Source of the DNA: Trinickia diaoshuihuensis
GTDB taxonomy: Bacteria > Pseudomonadota > Gammaproteobacteria > Burkholderiales > Burkholderiaceae
NCBI RefSeq assembly: GCF_003390925.1
Contig: NZ_QUBS01000005.1
Location: 1 to 64,000, forward strand
Length of the DNA: 64,000 bases
Direction: 5' to 3'
Shown here: in pieces, positions 37,566 to 45,521 of the stretch
Numbering within the stretch: position 1 is the first letter of the stretch
Layout of the letters: each line of letters starts with the position of its first letter
The notes under the pieces: model-generated
Told to the model about the DNA's origin: nothing
The model's database searches: none
What the model saw: only the letters and a program-made list of their open reading frames with translations
Translations under genes and position numbers: made by a program

Positions 37566-37988
37566 TTAGTGCCTCGCCTTTTTCACGCCGGCAGCGATGT
37601 CGGAAAGACGCGTGGCTTCCAGTGTTCGCAGCAACGTGTCCTGCGCGCGCCCGAGCGCGTCCTCGAGAAATCCGTTGACGGCGGATTCGACGGGGCAAGC
37701 AGGATTGTCGTCCGCTGGACCCAATGCAAACACCCCCTTGTAGGCGATCGCGGTGTAAATATCGCGCACCGTCACGTCGGCAAGCGCGCAAGACAACGCC
37801 CACCCTCCGCCCGGTCCGGCGACTGATTCCACATAACCCGCCTCGCGCAACGCCGCCATCGTCCGCCGCACCAGCGAGGGATTGGTGTGCAGCATTTTCG
37901 CGATCGTATCGGATGTCGTCGTGCCGCCGCGCAAGTGCATATGAATGAGCACGTGTAAAAGCCTGGCTAGCCGGGTGTCCAGTTGCAT
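37566..37988 (-). CDS. Rrf2-family regulator (second paralogue)
   Basis: A 140-residue winged-helix regulator similar to the one at 32204-32647: RLARLLHVLIHMHLRG, SDTIAKMLHTNPSLVRRTMA, then GYVESVAGPGGGWALSCALA. It lacks an IscR-like Cys cluster. The gene is divergent from an epoxide-hydrolase-like gene, and one near-perfect 23-bp dyad lies between them. That dyad has the same AC-N7-GT core and the identical spacer TTTTGAT as a site at the first paralogue, so the two regulators may bind each other's promoters. Confidence 0.85.
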   Translation of the reverse strand: MQLDTRLARLLHVLIHMHLRGGTTTSDTIAKMLHTNPSLVRRTMAALREAGYVESVAGPGGGWALSCALADVTVRDIYTAIAYKGVFALGPADDNPACPVESAVNGFLEDALGRAQDTLLRTLEATRLSDIAAGVKKARH

Positions 37989-38006
37989 ATCGGTCGAGGT
38001 CGCTTA

Positions 38007-38029
38007 ATCGTTACTTTTGATGTTACGAT
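38007..38029. promoter_or_regulatory. Rrf2 operator dyad shared with the first paralogue
   Basis: ATCGTTAC-N7-GTTACGAT, with 7 of 8 arm positions complementary. Bases 38014-38024, CTTTTGATGTT, are identical to 32174-32184 upstream of the other Rrf2 gene. It lies between the Rrf2 start at 37988 and the hydrolase GTG at 38067. Confidence 0.65.
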
Positions 38030-38066
38030 ATATTCATCGAAATGGAATATCCGACGGAGGGCAACC

Positions 38067-39041
38067 GTGCAAACATTCACGCAATCGTTCATCGAAGCCA
38101 ACGGCGTTCGCCTCCACCTGGCCGAGCAAGGCGAAGGTCCGTTGGTGCTGTTGCTTCATGGATTTCCCGAGACTTCGTATTCGTGGCGCCATCAACTCGT
38201 CGCGCTATCGGCAGCGGGTTTCCGCGCGATTGCACCGGATCTGCGCGGCTTCGGCCTCAGCAGTTGCCCGGCGCAAGCCGATCATTACACGACACTCGAC
38301 ATCGTCGGCGACCTGCTCGGGATTTTAGATGCTCTCGGCGAGCGACATGCCGTCGTCGTAGGGAGCGATTGGGGAGCCACCCTCGCATGGCAAGCGGCGC
38401 TGCTGCGGCCCGACCGTTTCCGCGCGGTCGTAGCGCTCGGGGTCCCCATGATGGGACGGGCGCCGATAGCGCCGAGCCGGCTTTTTCCGCAAACCGAGCA
38501 AGCTTGGTTCTATACGCACTACTTTGCGCAGCCCGGGTTGGCCGAGCGCGAGTTCGAGCGCGACGTGACCAGCACGCTGCGCAAAATCTATTTCGCCGCA
38601 TCGGGCGATGCGGGCCCCCGGGACGGGAATTCACCCAACCCCTTTGGCGTCCTCGCTAGGAACCAAGGGCTCCTTGATGCCTTGCCGGACCCCTCGTCGC
38701 CGCTTGCATGGCTTGCGCCATCCGATTTGAATGTATTCGTCGAAGCCTTTGAAACGTCGGGGTTCCGCGGCGGGCTCAATTACTACCGCAACCTCGACCG
38801 GAATTGGGAATTGCAGGCCGCATTCGATGGCTTGCTCGTGCAAGTGCCCGCCTTGTATCTCGTGGGCGAGCGCGATACGGGGCTCGCGCTGCCGGGCATG
38901 CGTGAAATCATCGACGCCATGCCGAAGTACGTACCGAACCTTCAAGGTTCCCACGTGATTCCCAACGCGGGCCACTGGCTGGCGCAGGAAGCCGCGGAAC
39001 GCATCAGCTCGGAAATCGTCTCGTTTCTTCGCGCGCTTTAG
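38067..39041 (+). CDS. Epoxide-hydrolase-like alpha/beta hydrolase
   Basis: A 324-residue hydrolase whose nucleophile is Asp101 in VVGSDWGATLAW, the form used by epoxide hydrolases and haloacetate dehalogenases rather than Ser esterases. The oxyanion motif HGFPETSYSWRHQL precedes it (residues 31-44), and the catalytic His lies in NAGHWLAQEAAERI near the end, with an acid in LVGERDTGL. The GTG at 38067 is chosen because GGAGG lies 6 bases upstream. It is divergent from an Rrf2 regulator and should be controlled through the dyad between them. An epoxide or electrophilic halide would fit a thiol-sensing regulator (inference). Confidence 0.87.
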   Translation: MQTFTQSFIEANGVRLHLAEQGEGPLVLLLHGFPETSYSWRHQLVALSAAGFRAIAPDLRGFGLSSCPAQADHYTTLDIVGDLLGILDALGERHAVVVGSDWGATLAWQAALLRPDRFRAVVALGVPMMGRAPIAPSRLFPQTEQAWFYTHYFAQPGLAEREFERDVTSTLRKIYFAASGDAGPRDGNSPNPFGVLARNQGLLDALPDPSSPLAWLAPSDLNVFVEAFETSGFRGGLNYYRNLDRNWELQAAFDGLLVQVPALYLVGERDTGLALPGMREIIDAMPKYVPNLQGSHVIPNAGHWLAQEAAERISSEIVSFLRAL

Positions 39042-39162
39042 GTTTCGGTCGAGATTAGCCTACGCGCCGCCCATGTTCATTCGAACGTGGGCAAAACGTA
39101 ATGTGGCTGCGATAAGTTGCGGGCTTACTTTATTGCCGATCCTCACGGCATGGGGATGCAAC

Positions 39163-40323
39163 GTGACGGTATTCGAAAACGACCTCCCGCGGAGGCTAGA
39201 CGGCGTCCTCCGCGCACCGAGCCGGGTCGGCAGAAACGCCGGACTCGATGCATTGCGCGCCTTTACGACGCTCTTGGTCGTGTTTCATCATTGCGCCATT
39301 ACCTATGGCGCGATTGGAGGATGGTACTACCACGAGATCGCACCGGCTCGCACTGTCGAATCCATTTGCCTTGTCCTCTTTTGCACGATCAACCAGGCCT
39401 TTTTCATGGGCCTGTTCTTTCTCTTGGCGGGCTATTACACACGGCCGTCGCTCGAGGCAAAGGGCTCGGCCCGCTTCCTCGCGGACCGCTTTGCCAGGCT
39501 CGGGCTACCGTTGCTCTTTTATGGATGGATTCTCGGCCCCTCTACGATCGCATTGGTACGAACACACGACGGAGCTACTTTCGGACCGGCGTTCAAAGCA
39601 CTCATTCTGGGAACGTTCGATAGCGGGCCGATGTGGTTCGCGCAAGCATTGCTGATTTTCACGCTGTTGCTCACGGGTTTCCTAATGCTTAGGCGCCGCA
39701 TGAATCAGCGCGCGCCCTCGCGAATCTTCGCGTTTCCCACGAATGCGACGCTCGCCGGCGCCGCGCTGCTGACGGGCGGCGCAGCGTTGCTCTTGAGAAT
39801 GCGGTGGCCGGTCGGCGTGAATGTCTCGGGCTTGCAACTCGGCTACTTCGCGAGCTACGTCGTCCTCTTCGTCGCCGGCTTCCTAGCCGCGAACGAGCGG
39901 ATGCTCGAATCCTTGCCGCGACGGGAAACAAGGCTTTGGTGGTGCATCGCGCTTCTTACCGTGCCGATATTGCCGATTGCTTACTTCCTTCCTTGGCTCC
40001 CGCCCAGCATGCACCGCGGCATCCTGCAAGTCATCTACGCGCTATGGGAGCCGTTCGTCGCCTGGGGCGTGATCCTGTTCTTGCTCCAACGGTTTCAAAC
40101 CGCATTCCTCCAACTAACCGGCTTCGGCCAACGCCTAGCTAGGCGCGCCTATACGATTTATATCGTGCATCCGCCCGTTTTGGTGGGGGTCGCCCTTCTA
40201 TGGAGCCACGCGCACGTGAATCCGTTGATCAAGTTCGCGGTGACCGGTTCGCTAAGCTGCGTCGCTTGCTATTGGATCGCCGGAATCGTCCTCGCCATTC
40301 CCGGGGTAAAACGTGTTCTTTGA
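39163..40323 (+). CDS. Membrane acyltransferase (OpgC/acyltransferase_3 type)
   Basis: An inner-membrane protein of 386 residues from the GTG at 39163, with GGGGA 6 bases upstream; the ATG at 39073 would give 416 residues but has no ribosome site. The family start is visible: GLDALRAFTTLLVVFHHCAI, with the catalytic His pair, and about 10 further hydrophobic helices such as AFFMGLFFLLAGYYTRP. Late helices contain RRAYTIYIVHPPVLVGVALL, characteristic of acyltransferase_3/OpgC proteins, which modify glucans or polysaccharides with acyl or succinyl groups. The acceptor is unknown. No glycan genes lie nearby. Confidence 0.8.
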   Translation: MTVFENDLPRRLDGVLRAPSRVGRNAGLDALRAFTTLLVVFHHCAITYGAIGGWYYHEIAPARTVESICLVLFCTINQAFFMGLFFLLAGYYTRPSLEAKGSARFLADRFARLGLPLLFYGWILGPSTIALVRTHDGATFGPAFKALILGTFDSGPMWFAQALLIFTLLLTGFLMLRRRMNQRAPSRIFAFPTNATLAGAALLTGGAALLLRMRWPVGVNVSGLQLGYFASYVVLFVAGFLAANERMLESLPRRETRLWWCIALLTVPILPIAYFLPWLPPSMHRGILQVIYALWEPFVAWGVILFLLQRFQTAFLQLTGFGQRLARRAYTIYIVHPPVLVGVALLWSHAHVNPLIKFAVTGSLSCVACYWIAGIVLAIPGVKRVL

Positions 40324-40438
40324 GCCGCCGCACTCCGTAAGCCGACCTGGCTGCATGCGAAAAAGCCGTCTAGTACCATACGATAGCGTTATTTAACCCG
40401 CCCAAACATGTCTCGTCATCCCTTTCCGATCTGACCCA

Positions 40439-41185
40439 ATGAATGTGACCTTGGCGTACATCGAAGAACCGCCGTTCGGCTGGACCAGCGAGCGCCAGAT
40501 GGCGATCGGGGCCGACATTGAATTGGCGGAGGCCGTCCTCGAAGCGATCGGCGTGACTCGAATCCAATACCGGCTAACGACGTTCAGCGAACTGCTTCCC
40601 GGTGTTCGCGAAGGGCGTTGGGACATGAATGTTCCGCTCTTCGTCACCGCCGAACGATCGAAAGAGGTGGCATTCAGTCTTCCCGTTTGGGGCATCGGAG
40701 ATGGACTGCTCGTTCGAGCGGGAAATCCTAAAGCGCTGGATAGCTACGCCGCCGTGGCTGCGCGCGACGATGCCCGCCTTGGCATCATCGCTGGTCAGGT
40801 GCAGCATGATTCCGCCAAGGCGGCAGGCGTACGCGACGATCAACTGCTTGTCTTCACCGAACAACGGGAGGCGATCGATGCCTTGCGCTCCGGAGCGATC
40901 GACGCATACGCGAGCACCGCGCTCGGCAATCGCATCGTCTCGGACCGCATCGGCCTCGAGCAATTCGAAGCCGTTGCCTGCCGGCCGGCAATGGGCGCTG
41001 CACCAAGCACTCCGCTCGGCGCTTTTTCGTTCGGCAAAGACAATCGCGGCCTGCTCGATGCGGTCAACAAACAACTGCGCGCGTACCTCGGCTCGCCGGA
41101 TCATATCGCCCGCATGGGGAAGTACGGTCTGGGCAAAGACGAGATCGAGCCTTCCTTGCGCGCGATTCGCACTGATCCGGCCTAG
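40439..41185 (+). CDS. Amino-acid-type substrate-binding domain without signal peptide
   Basis: A 248-residue SBP_bac_3 protein that starts directly in the mature domain: MNVTLAYIEEPPFGW, then IGADIELAEAVLEAIGVTRI, DMNVPLFVTAERSKEVAFS and ARLGIIAGQVQHDSAKAAG. No hydrophobic export signal lies in frame upstream, so the protein is either cytoplasmic or has lost its leader. No ABC permease or ATPase gene is nearby. It could act as a ligand-binding or transferase-like protein rather than a transporter subunit. The neighbouring GNAT gene is clearly degraded, so decay is also possible here. Confidence 0.72.
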   Translation: MNVTLAYIEEPPFGWTSERQMAIGADIELAEAVLEAIGVTRIQYRLTTFSELLPGVREGRWDMNVPLFVTAERSKEVAFSLPVWGIGDGLLVRAGNPKALDSYAAVAARDDARLGIIAGQVQHDSAKAAGVRDDQLLVFTEQREAIDALRSGAIDAYASTALGNRIVSDRIGLEQFEAVACRPAMGAAPSTPLGAFSFGKDNRGLLDAVNKQLRAYLGSPDHIARMGKYGLGKDEIEPSLRAIRTDPA

Positions 41186-41213
41186 CTGCGCCGTTCAATC
41201 CAGAGAGCGTGAG

Positions 41214-41471
41214 ATGTTGACCATACGAAAAGCGAAACGCGTGCGGCCGTCCCATATGGGCCGCGGCATCGGTCGCGAGATGCTGAAATACCTCGAAGCG
41301 TTGGCAAGCGAAAACGGCCTCGTCGCGTTGCGCTTGGATGCCACGCCGAACGCAGCACCGTTCTACCGCGAACACGGCTGGAAAGGCGATTCGATCTCGA
41401 CTTACCGCTCGCCGCGCGGGCTGGAATTGGCCTACATCCCCATGACTAAGCGACTGCCGGACATCGCATAG
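41214..41471 (+). pseudogene. GNAT acetyltransferase with large in-frame internal deletion
   Basis: An 85-residue open frame. The first eight residues, MLTIRKAK, are the usual start of a GNAT protein, but they run straight into motif A (VRPSHMGRGIGREMLKYLE, the acetyl-CoA loop with Gly-rich turn), followed by motif B (LRLDATPNAAPFYREHGWK). A full-length GNAT has about 60-70 residues between these parts, including the first beta sheet and alpha helices, so the protein should not fold normally. The remnant stays in frame, suggesting one deletion event. Confidence 0.72.
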
Positions 41472-41492
41472 GCACGCTTCCCCCGCCCCAGA

Positions 41493-42185
41493 TCAGCAAT
41501 TCGACACGACGTACTGGGCGGCCACGCTTCGCGACAGCACGAGATCCGCATTGAGCAGATCGTTCTCGTCCAGCTTCGCGCGCACGGCCGCTTCGTCCAT
41601 TCCATAGCCGCGCCAGCGCGCGACAAGACGCTCGATCAGCACTTCGCGCGGCACGTCGAGCATGACGGTCACGTCGAAGTACCGCCTCAACGGCGCCCAT
41701 ACGGGATCGTCGAGCAACAGATAGTTACCCTCGACCAGAATGATCCTCGCCGTTCCGGGGATAATCTGCGCACCCGCGCGCGCGATCTCGAGCGAGCGGT
41801 CGAAAACAGGGGCGGCGATATCCTTGCCGTTGTCGGCGCTCAGCCGCTCGAGCATGGCCTCGAGGCCGCCGACATCGAAGGTGTGCGGCGCCCCCTTGCG
41901 CGCACGATCGCCGCGTGCCTCCAATACTCGATCGTCAAAATGGTAGCCGTCCATCGGCAGCACGCACGCGAAGCTTGGCCGATCGCGATTGAGGCCATCG
42001 CGGAGCGTCTCGACGAACGTACTCTTGCCGGCGCCCGGCGCACCCGCGATCGCGATGAGCTTGCGCCGCTCGACATCCATATCACGCAACCGGTCGATCA
42101 ACCGCGCGAGATCGATGCGGCGTTGTTCCTGCAATCGGTTATCCAAAATCAGGCACTCCATTCGAAGCTCGCTCGACCGCGACAT
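41493..42185 (-). CDS. Nucleoside/sugar kinase of the uridine-kinase / PanK-like family
   Basis: A 230-residue P-loop kinase (222 if ATG 42161 is used). Walker A is IAIAGAPGAGKSTFVETLRD. The typical PMDGYHFDD, Walker-B-like ILVEGNYLLLDDPVW and lid region VLIERLVARWRGYG follow. This pattern fits the family annotated as nucleoside/nucleotide kinase or fructose-type kinase FrcK. Substrate cannot be determined. The gene stands alone among decayed neighbours; start choice is uncertain because neither candidate has a strong ribosome site. Confidence 0.82.
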   Translation of the reverse strand: MSRSSELRMECLILDNRLQEQRRIDLARLIDRLRDMDVERRKLIAIAGAPGAGKSTFVETLRDGLNRDRPSFACVLPMDGYHFDDRVLEARGDRARKGAPHTFDVGGLEAMLERLSADNGKDIAAPVFDRSLEIARAGAQIIPGTARIILVEGNYLLLDDPVWAPLRRYFDVTVMLDVPREVLIERLVARWRGYGMDEAAVRAKLDENDLLNADLVLSRSVAAQYVVSNC

Positions 42186-42343
42186 GCGCCGAGCAAGAGC
42201 CGTGTCCAGGTGAAGATTACCTATCTAGGTAGACAGGTATCCCTGCTGTTTCCCGTAGTCTAACAATATGAATAGGGAGGGAGCGACATAACTAAATCGA
42301 AGTACCCACACGAGTCGTGAGACTTGCGATATAGGAGATGACC

Positions 42344-42640
42344 ATGTCCCGAGTATTCATCAGCGCCGGCGACCTTGAGGACGGCAGGATTCAGGTCTTT
42401 GCCGTGGATAACAACGGTCAGCTTACAAGTAGGTGGAAGGAAACGACCAACCCCGATTCGGGCTGGACCGCATGGCAGCCCTTCCAGACGCCCAACGGAG
42501 GAGCGTCGAGCATCGCGGTCGGTTACTTGTCCGATAAACGGATGCAATTGTTTGCAACCGACCGCAACGGAAACACCGTGAGTTGCTGGAAAACGACGCC
42601 GAACCCTGACGCGAGCTGGACGCCCTGGTCCGCCTTCTAA
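42344..42640 (+). CDS. Small two-blade beta-propeller lectin-like protein
   Basis: A 98-residue protein made of two homologous units: RIQVFAVDNNGQLTSRWKE with GWTAWQPF, and RMQLFATDRNGNTVSCWKT with SWTPWSAF. The QxFAxDxxGxxxxxWK and WTxW pattern matches PLL-type and other bacterial propeller lectins, where each unit is one blade. Two blades cannot close a propeller, so it should oligomerise (three copies make six blades, as in BambL) or be a fragment. ATG 42344 has AGGAG 6 bases upstream, so translation is likely. No signal peptide is seen. Ligand unknown; fucosylated glycans are typical for this group (inference). Confidence 0.7.
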   Translation: MSRVFISAGDLEDGRIQVFAVDNNGQLTSRWKETTNPDSGWTAWQPFQTPNGGASSIAVGYLSDKRMQLFATDRNGNTVSCWKTTPNPDASWTPWSAF

Positions 42641-42780
42641 GCGAACCCAACTGTAGTCGGCGGCGCGATCTATCGCTTGCCCGCGACGAGGTGACGCCCG
42701 CCTCGTCGCGTTGGCCGATGCCCTCACGCAAGGCGGGGGCAGAATCCAACCGATCTTCGACTGAATCGATCGGCCCACCT

Positions 42781-43059
42781 CTTCCGGCTCAGCAAGCGAT
42801 GACGCGGCAACTCGCCGTGGAAGGCGCCCCGACGATTCGCGTCAATACGATTTCCCCCGGGTTGGTAATGACGCCGGCCACGCAAAGCGCATTTGCCGAC
42901 GACAAGACCGCGCGCGAGCGCATGTTGGCACGCATTCCACTTCAGCGCTTCGGAACGCCGGAGGACGTCGCATGGTCTGCGCTCTTTCTCGCCTCCGACG
43001 AGTCCGGTTGGATCACAGGGGCAAATTTCGCCGTGGACGGCGGGATCCTGGCATGTTGA
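42781..43059 (+). pseudogene. C-terminal fragment of an SDR dehydrogenase
   Basis: The last 90 or so residues of a classical SDR: AMTRQLAVEGAPTIRVNTIS, PGLVMTPATQ and FLASDESGWITGANFAVDGG. The nucleotide-binding Gly motif, NNAG and the YxxxK active site are all missing, and the upstream sequence shows no homologous part, so the 5' two thirds have been lost. The start given is approximate. It lies between the small propeller protein and a drug exporter gene. Confidence 0.7.
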
Positions 43060-43113
43060 ATCTCGTCATTCGGGCCGTGCGCGATACCGGCCCGCATCGC
43101 GACTAACGAGCGA

Positions 43114-44577
43114 TTAAAGCGTCGATTTCTCGCGGCCGCTGGCGACAGTCGCCCCCGTCTGCGCACCGTGGCCGCCCTGCCCGCGCCAGAGCAACAAGCC
43201 GCCCAGCACGCCGGCCGCGGCGGCAAAAATCGCACCGAATAAGAAAGCCAGATGATAGCCGCCGTTGAGCGCTGCGGCAGTGCTTTCGGACGCCTGCAAG
43301 GCGCTGGTTCGCGCCGCAGCGAGACTCGCAAGCACCGCCAGACCGAGCGCGCCGCCCATCATGAAGGACGTATTGACGATGCCCGAGGCGAGGCCCGAAT
43401 CGCTAGCATCGACATCGCTCATCGCCGCAAGCAACAACGGATTGAAGGCGATACCCGCGCCGATGCCGAGCAACACCATGCCCGGCAGCACGTCCGATAG
43501 GAAATGGCCGTCCACCGGCGCGCGAGCGAACAGCGCGAGGCCGCATGCCGCTGCGAGCAAGCCGACGGCAAGCGGCGCACGCAAGCCGAAGCGCATCACC
43601 ACGCGCGCCGACAGCCCCAAGGAAAAAACACCCATGATGAGGTTGGCCGGCAAGAACGCGAGGCCCACTTGCAAAGGCCGATAGCCGAGCACGCGCTGAA
43701 GATACAGCGCCGAGATAAAGAACCATGCGAACATCGCCGCCGCCCACAGTACCCCGACCATATTCGCCGTGGCGATATTGCGCATCCGAAACAGACCGAG
43801 CGGCATCAACGGATGCCGCGCGCGCGTCTCGATGGCGAGAAACGCGGCCAACAGCACCATTGCAACGAACAGCAAACCGAGCGTCTGCACCGATAGCCAC
43901 CCCGCTTCGTTGCCGTTGACGACGGCATACACCGCCAACATCAGCGAAGCAGTGACCGTTATGGCGCCGGCCACATCGAGCCGCTCGCCGTGCGCGTGGC
44001 CCGGCGCCGACGGCAAAAGGGCGACGCACAATAAGTACACGGCAACGCCGATCGGCAAATTGACTAGGAAAATCCAGTGCCAGCTCAAGAGGTTCGTCAA
44101 CAGGCCGCCGAGCAACACCCCGATGCTGCCTCCCGCCGAACAGACAAACCCGTATACGCCCATCGCCTTGGCGCGCTCGCCGGTCTCGGTAAATAAGTTC
44201 ATGATCAACGACAAGGAAACGGCCGAGACGACGGCGCCGCCCAACCCCTGCACGGCGCGCGCGCAGACCAGCAGGATCTGCGAGTGCGCCGACCCGCATG
44301 CGAGCGAAGCCAGCGTGAACAGCGTGATACCGCCCAGGAACAGCTTGCGATGACCGTAAAGATCGCCCAGGCGCCCGCCCAGCAGCAAACAGCCTCCGAA
44401 TGTCAGCATATAGGCATTGACCACCCACACGAGCGACGTTTCGCTGAAACCGAGGTCGGCCGCGATCGACGGCAACGCGACGTTCACGATCGTCGTATCG
44501 AGAACGATCATCAATACGCCGAGACACAGGACGATTAGCGCCAGCCAGCGCTTTCTGCCTTGGATGGAATGCGTCAT
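43114..44577 (-). CDS. MFS drug exporter, DHA2 (EmrB/QacA type)
   Basis: A 487-residue efflux protein with about 14 membrane helices. The start, MTHSIQGRKRWLALIVLCLG, and LMIVLDTTIVNVALPSIAAD (motif D1) fit QacA/EmrB. The loop GRLGDLYGHRKLFLGG and motif C region VCARAVQGLGGAVVSAVSLS follow. ATG 44577 is preferred to the open frame upstream because it begins the protein directly before helix 1. No regulator gene is adjacent, unlike the MarR-linked exporter at 34006-35415. Specificity unknown. Confidence 0.87.
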   Translation of the reverse strand: MTHSIQGRKRWLALIVLCLGVLMIVLDTTIVNVALPSIAADLGFSETSLVWVVNAYMLTFGGCLLLGGRLGDLYGHRKLFLGGITLFTLASLACGSAHSQILLVCARAVQGLGGAVVSAVSLSLIMNLFTETGERAKAMGVYGFVCSAGGSIGVLLGGLLTNLLSWHWIFLVNLPIGVAVYLLCVALLPSAPGHAHGERLDVAGAITVTASLMLAVYAVVNGNEAGWLSVQTLGLLFVAMVLLAAFLAIETRARHPLMPLGLFRMRNIATANMVGVLWAAAMFAWFFISALYLQRVLGYRPLQVGLAFLPANLIMGVFSLGLSARVVMRFGLRAPLAVGLLAAACGLALFARAPVDGHFLSDVLPGMVLLGIGAGIAFNPLLLAAMSDVDASDSGLASGIVNTSFMMGGALGLAVLASLAAARTSALQASESTAAALNGGYHLAFLFGAIFAAAAGVLGGLLLWRGQGGHGAQTGATVASGREKSTL

Positions 44578-44790
44578 GCGGGGACCTTTTATTTTTACTC
44601 GAACCGACGCAGCAGCATACCGGAACTGCACGCGATTCAAAGCGACTCGACGCGATTGCCCGGCATCCCCCCGGCGCTTTAATCTTGTTTTAAGCCGACG
44701 ATCCCATAGTTCGGCATTGCTCCCCTACGGGAGCCGCATTCCCTCCCCTAATTGGTTGTTTGAGCCCTATCGATCGATGGAGAGTCGAAT

Positions 44791-45306
44791 ATGAGACTTC
44801 GTTCGTATATGGCGGCGGGCGCGCTGGCGTTGATCCCGGCACTCGCGCTGGCCGCCGAAGCCGGCACTCGAGCCGCCGCGCAGCCGATTTTCGTCAACGT
44901 CGACGGCCAAGCCGTTCCGGTCAAAGCCGAAACGCGCGTCATCCAAACCGCCGCCGGCCCGATGAAGGTCAATACATGGAGTTGGCATAGCCCGCAAGGC
45001 GGCGCAAGCTTCGAAATGCAGACGAGTACCGGTGGTATGCCGCCGGCTCTCGCATTGCAGCAAATGCGCGCCATGCAATATCAGATGCAGGCGGCGCAAG
45101 CGCAAATGGCGGCTATGCAGCAGCGCATGCTCGCATTGCAACAAGCGGCGTTCGCGAGCATGTTTTCGGTGCCCGCTCAGCAGACGGTCGTGTTCGCCGC
45201 ACCGATGTGGACGATGCCCGAGCCGGTTGTCGTCGTAGTGCCCGCTCAGCGCGGCGCGCCACCCGCCGCCGCCGCGCCCGCGAAGCCGGCGGGAATCAAA
45301 GCCTGA
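44791..45306 (+). CDS. Exported hypothetical protein with Met/Gln-rich helix
   Basis: A 171-residue protein with a signal peptide (MRLRSYMAAGALALIPALALA). A short beta-rich part (IFVNVDGQAVPVKAETRVIQ) is followed by a long predicted helix extremely rich in Met, Gln and Ala (LALQQMRAMQYQMQAAQAQM and MLALQQAAFASMFS, about residues 87-130). The C-terminus is Pro/Ala rich. No family recognised. Met-rich periplasmic proteins can bind copper or act as oxidant sinks, but nothing here proves it. GGAGAG lies shortly upstream of the ATG. Confidence 0.68.
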   Translation: MRLRSYMAAGALALIPALALAAEAGTRAAAQPIFVNVDGQAVPVKAETRVIQTAAGPMKVNTWSWHSPQGGASFEMQTSTGGMPPALALQQMRAMQYQMQAAQAQMAAMQQRMLALQQAAFASMFSVPAQQTVVFAAPMWTMPEPVVVVVPAQRGAPPAAAAPAKPAGIKA

Positions 45307-45427
45307 AACTTGCGAAGGGCGTTGTCCGGGGCCGCGATCGGCGCGTAGCGCATCATCGTCATAAATCGCTCGCGCAATGGCCCTCGTCAGGCGGTTGTAT
45401 GAGCGTTGAGGCGATTAGCTGTCTTAT

Positions 45428-45448
45428 TCGACTCATTTCGTGAGTCGA
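45428..45448. other. Hairpin between exported protein gene and ilvD
   Basis: TCGACTCA (45428-45435) and TGAGTCGA (45441-45448) form an 8-bp stem with loop TTTCG, in the gap between two convergent stops. No T-run follows, so it may be a weak terminator or chance. Confidence 0.3.
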
Positions 45449-45521
45449 TTCCTGTTCGCTCGGGGCTAAGACGGTGCGCCAACCCCCACCAGTCATCGAC
45501 GAGGCGGGGGCGCTTCCCTTC

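Noticed and set aside
44719-44734. GCTCCC-CTAC-GGGAGC hairpin upstream of the exported protein gene
   Set aside because: Short stem and no T-run; not enough to call a terminator or riboswitch.
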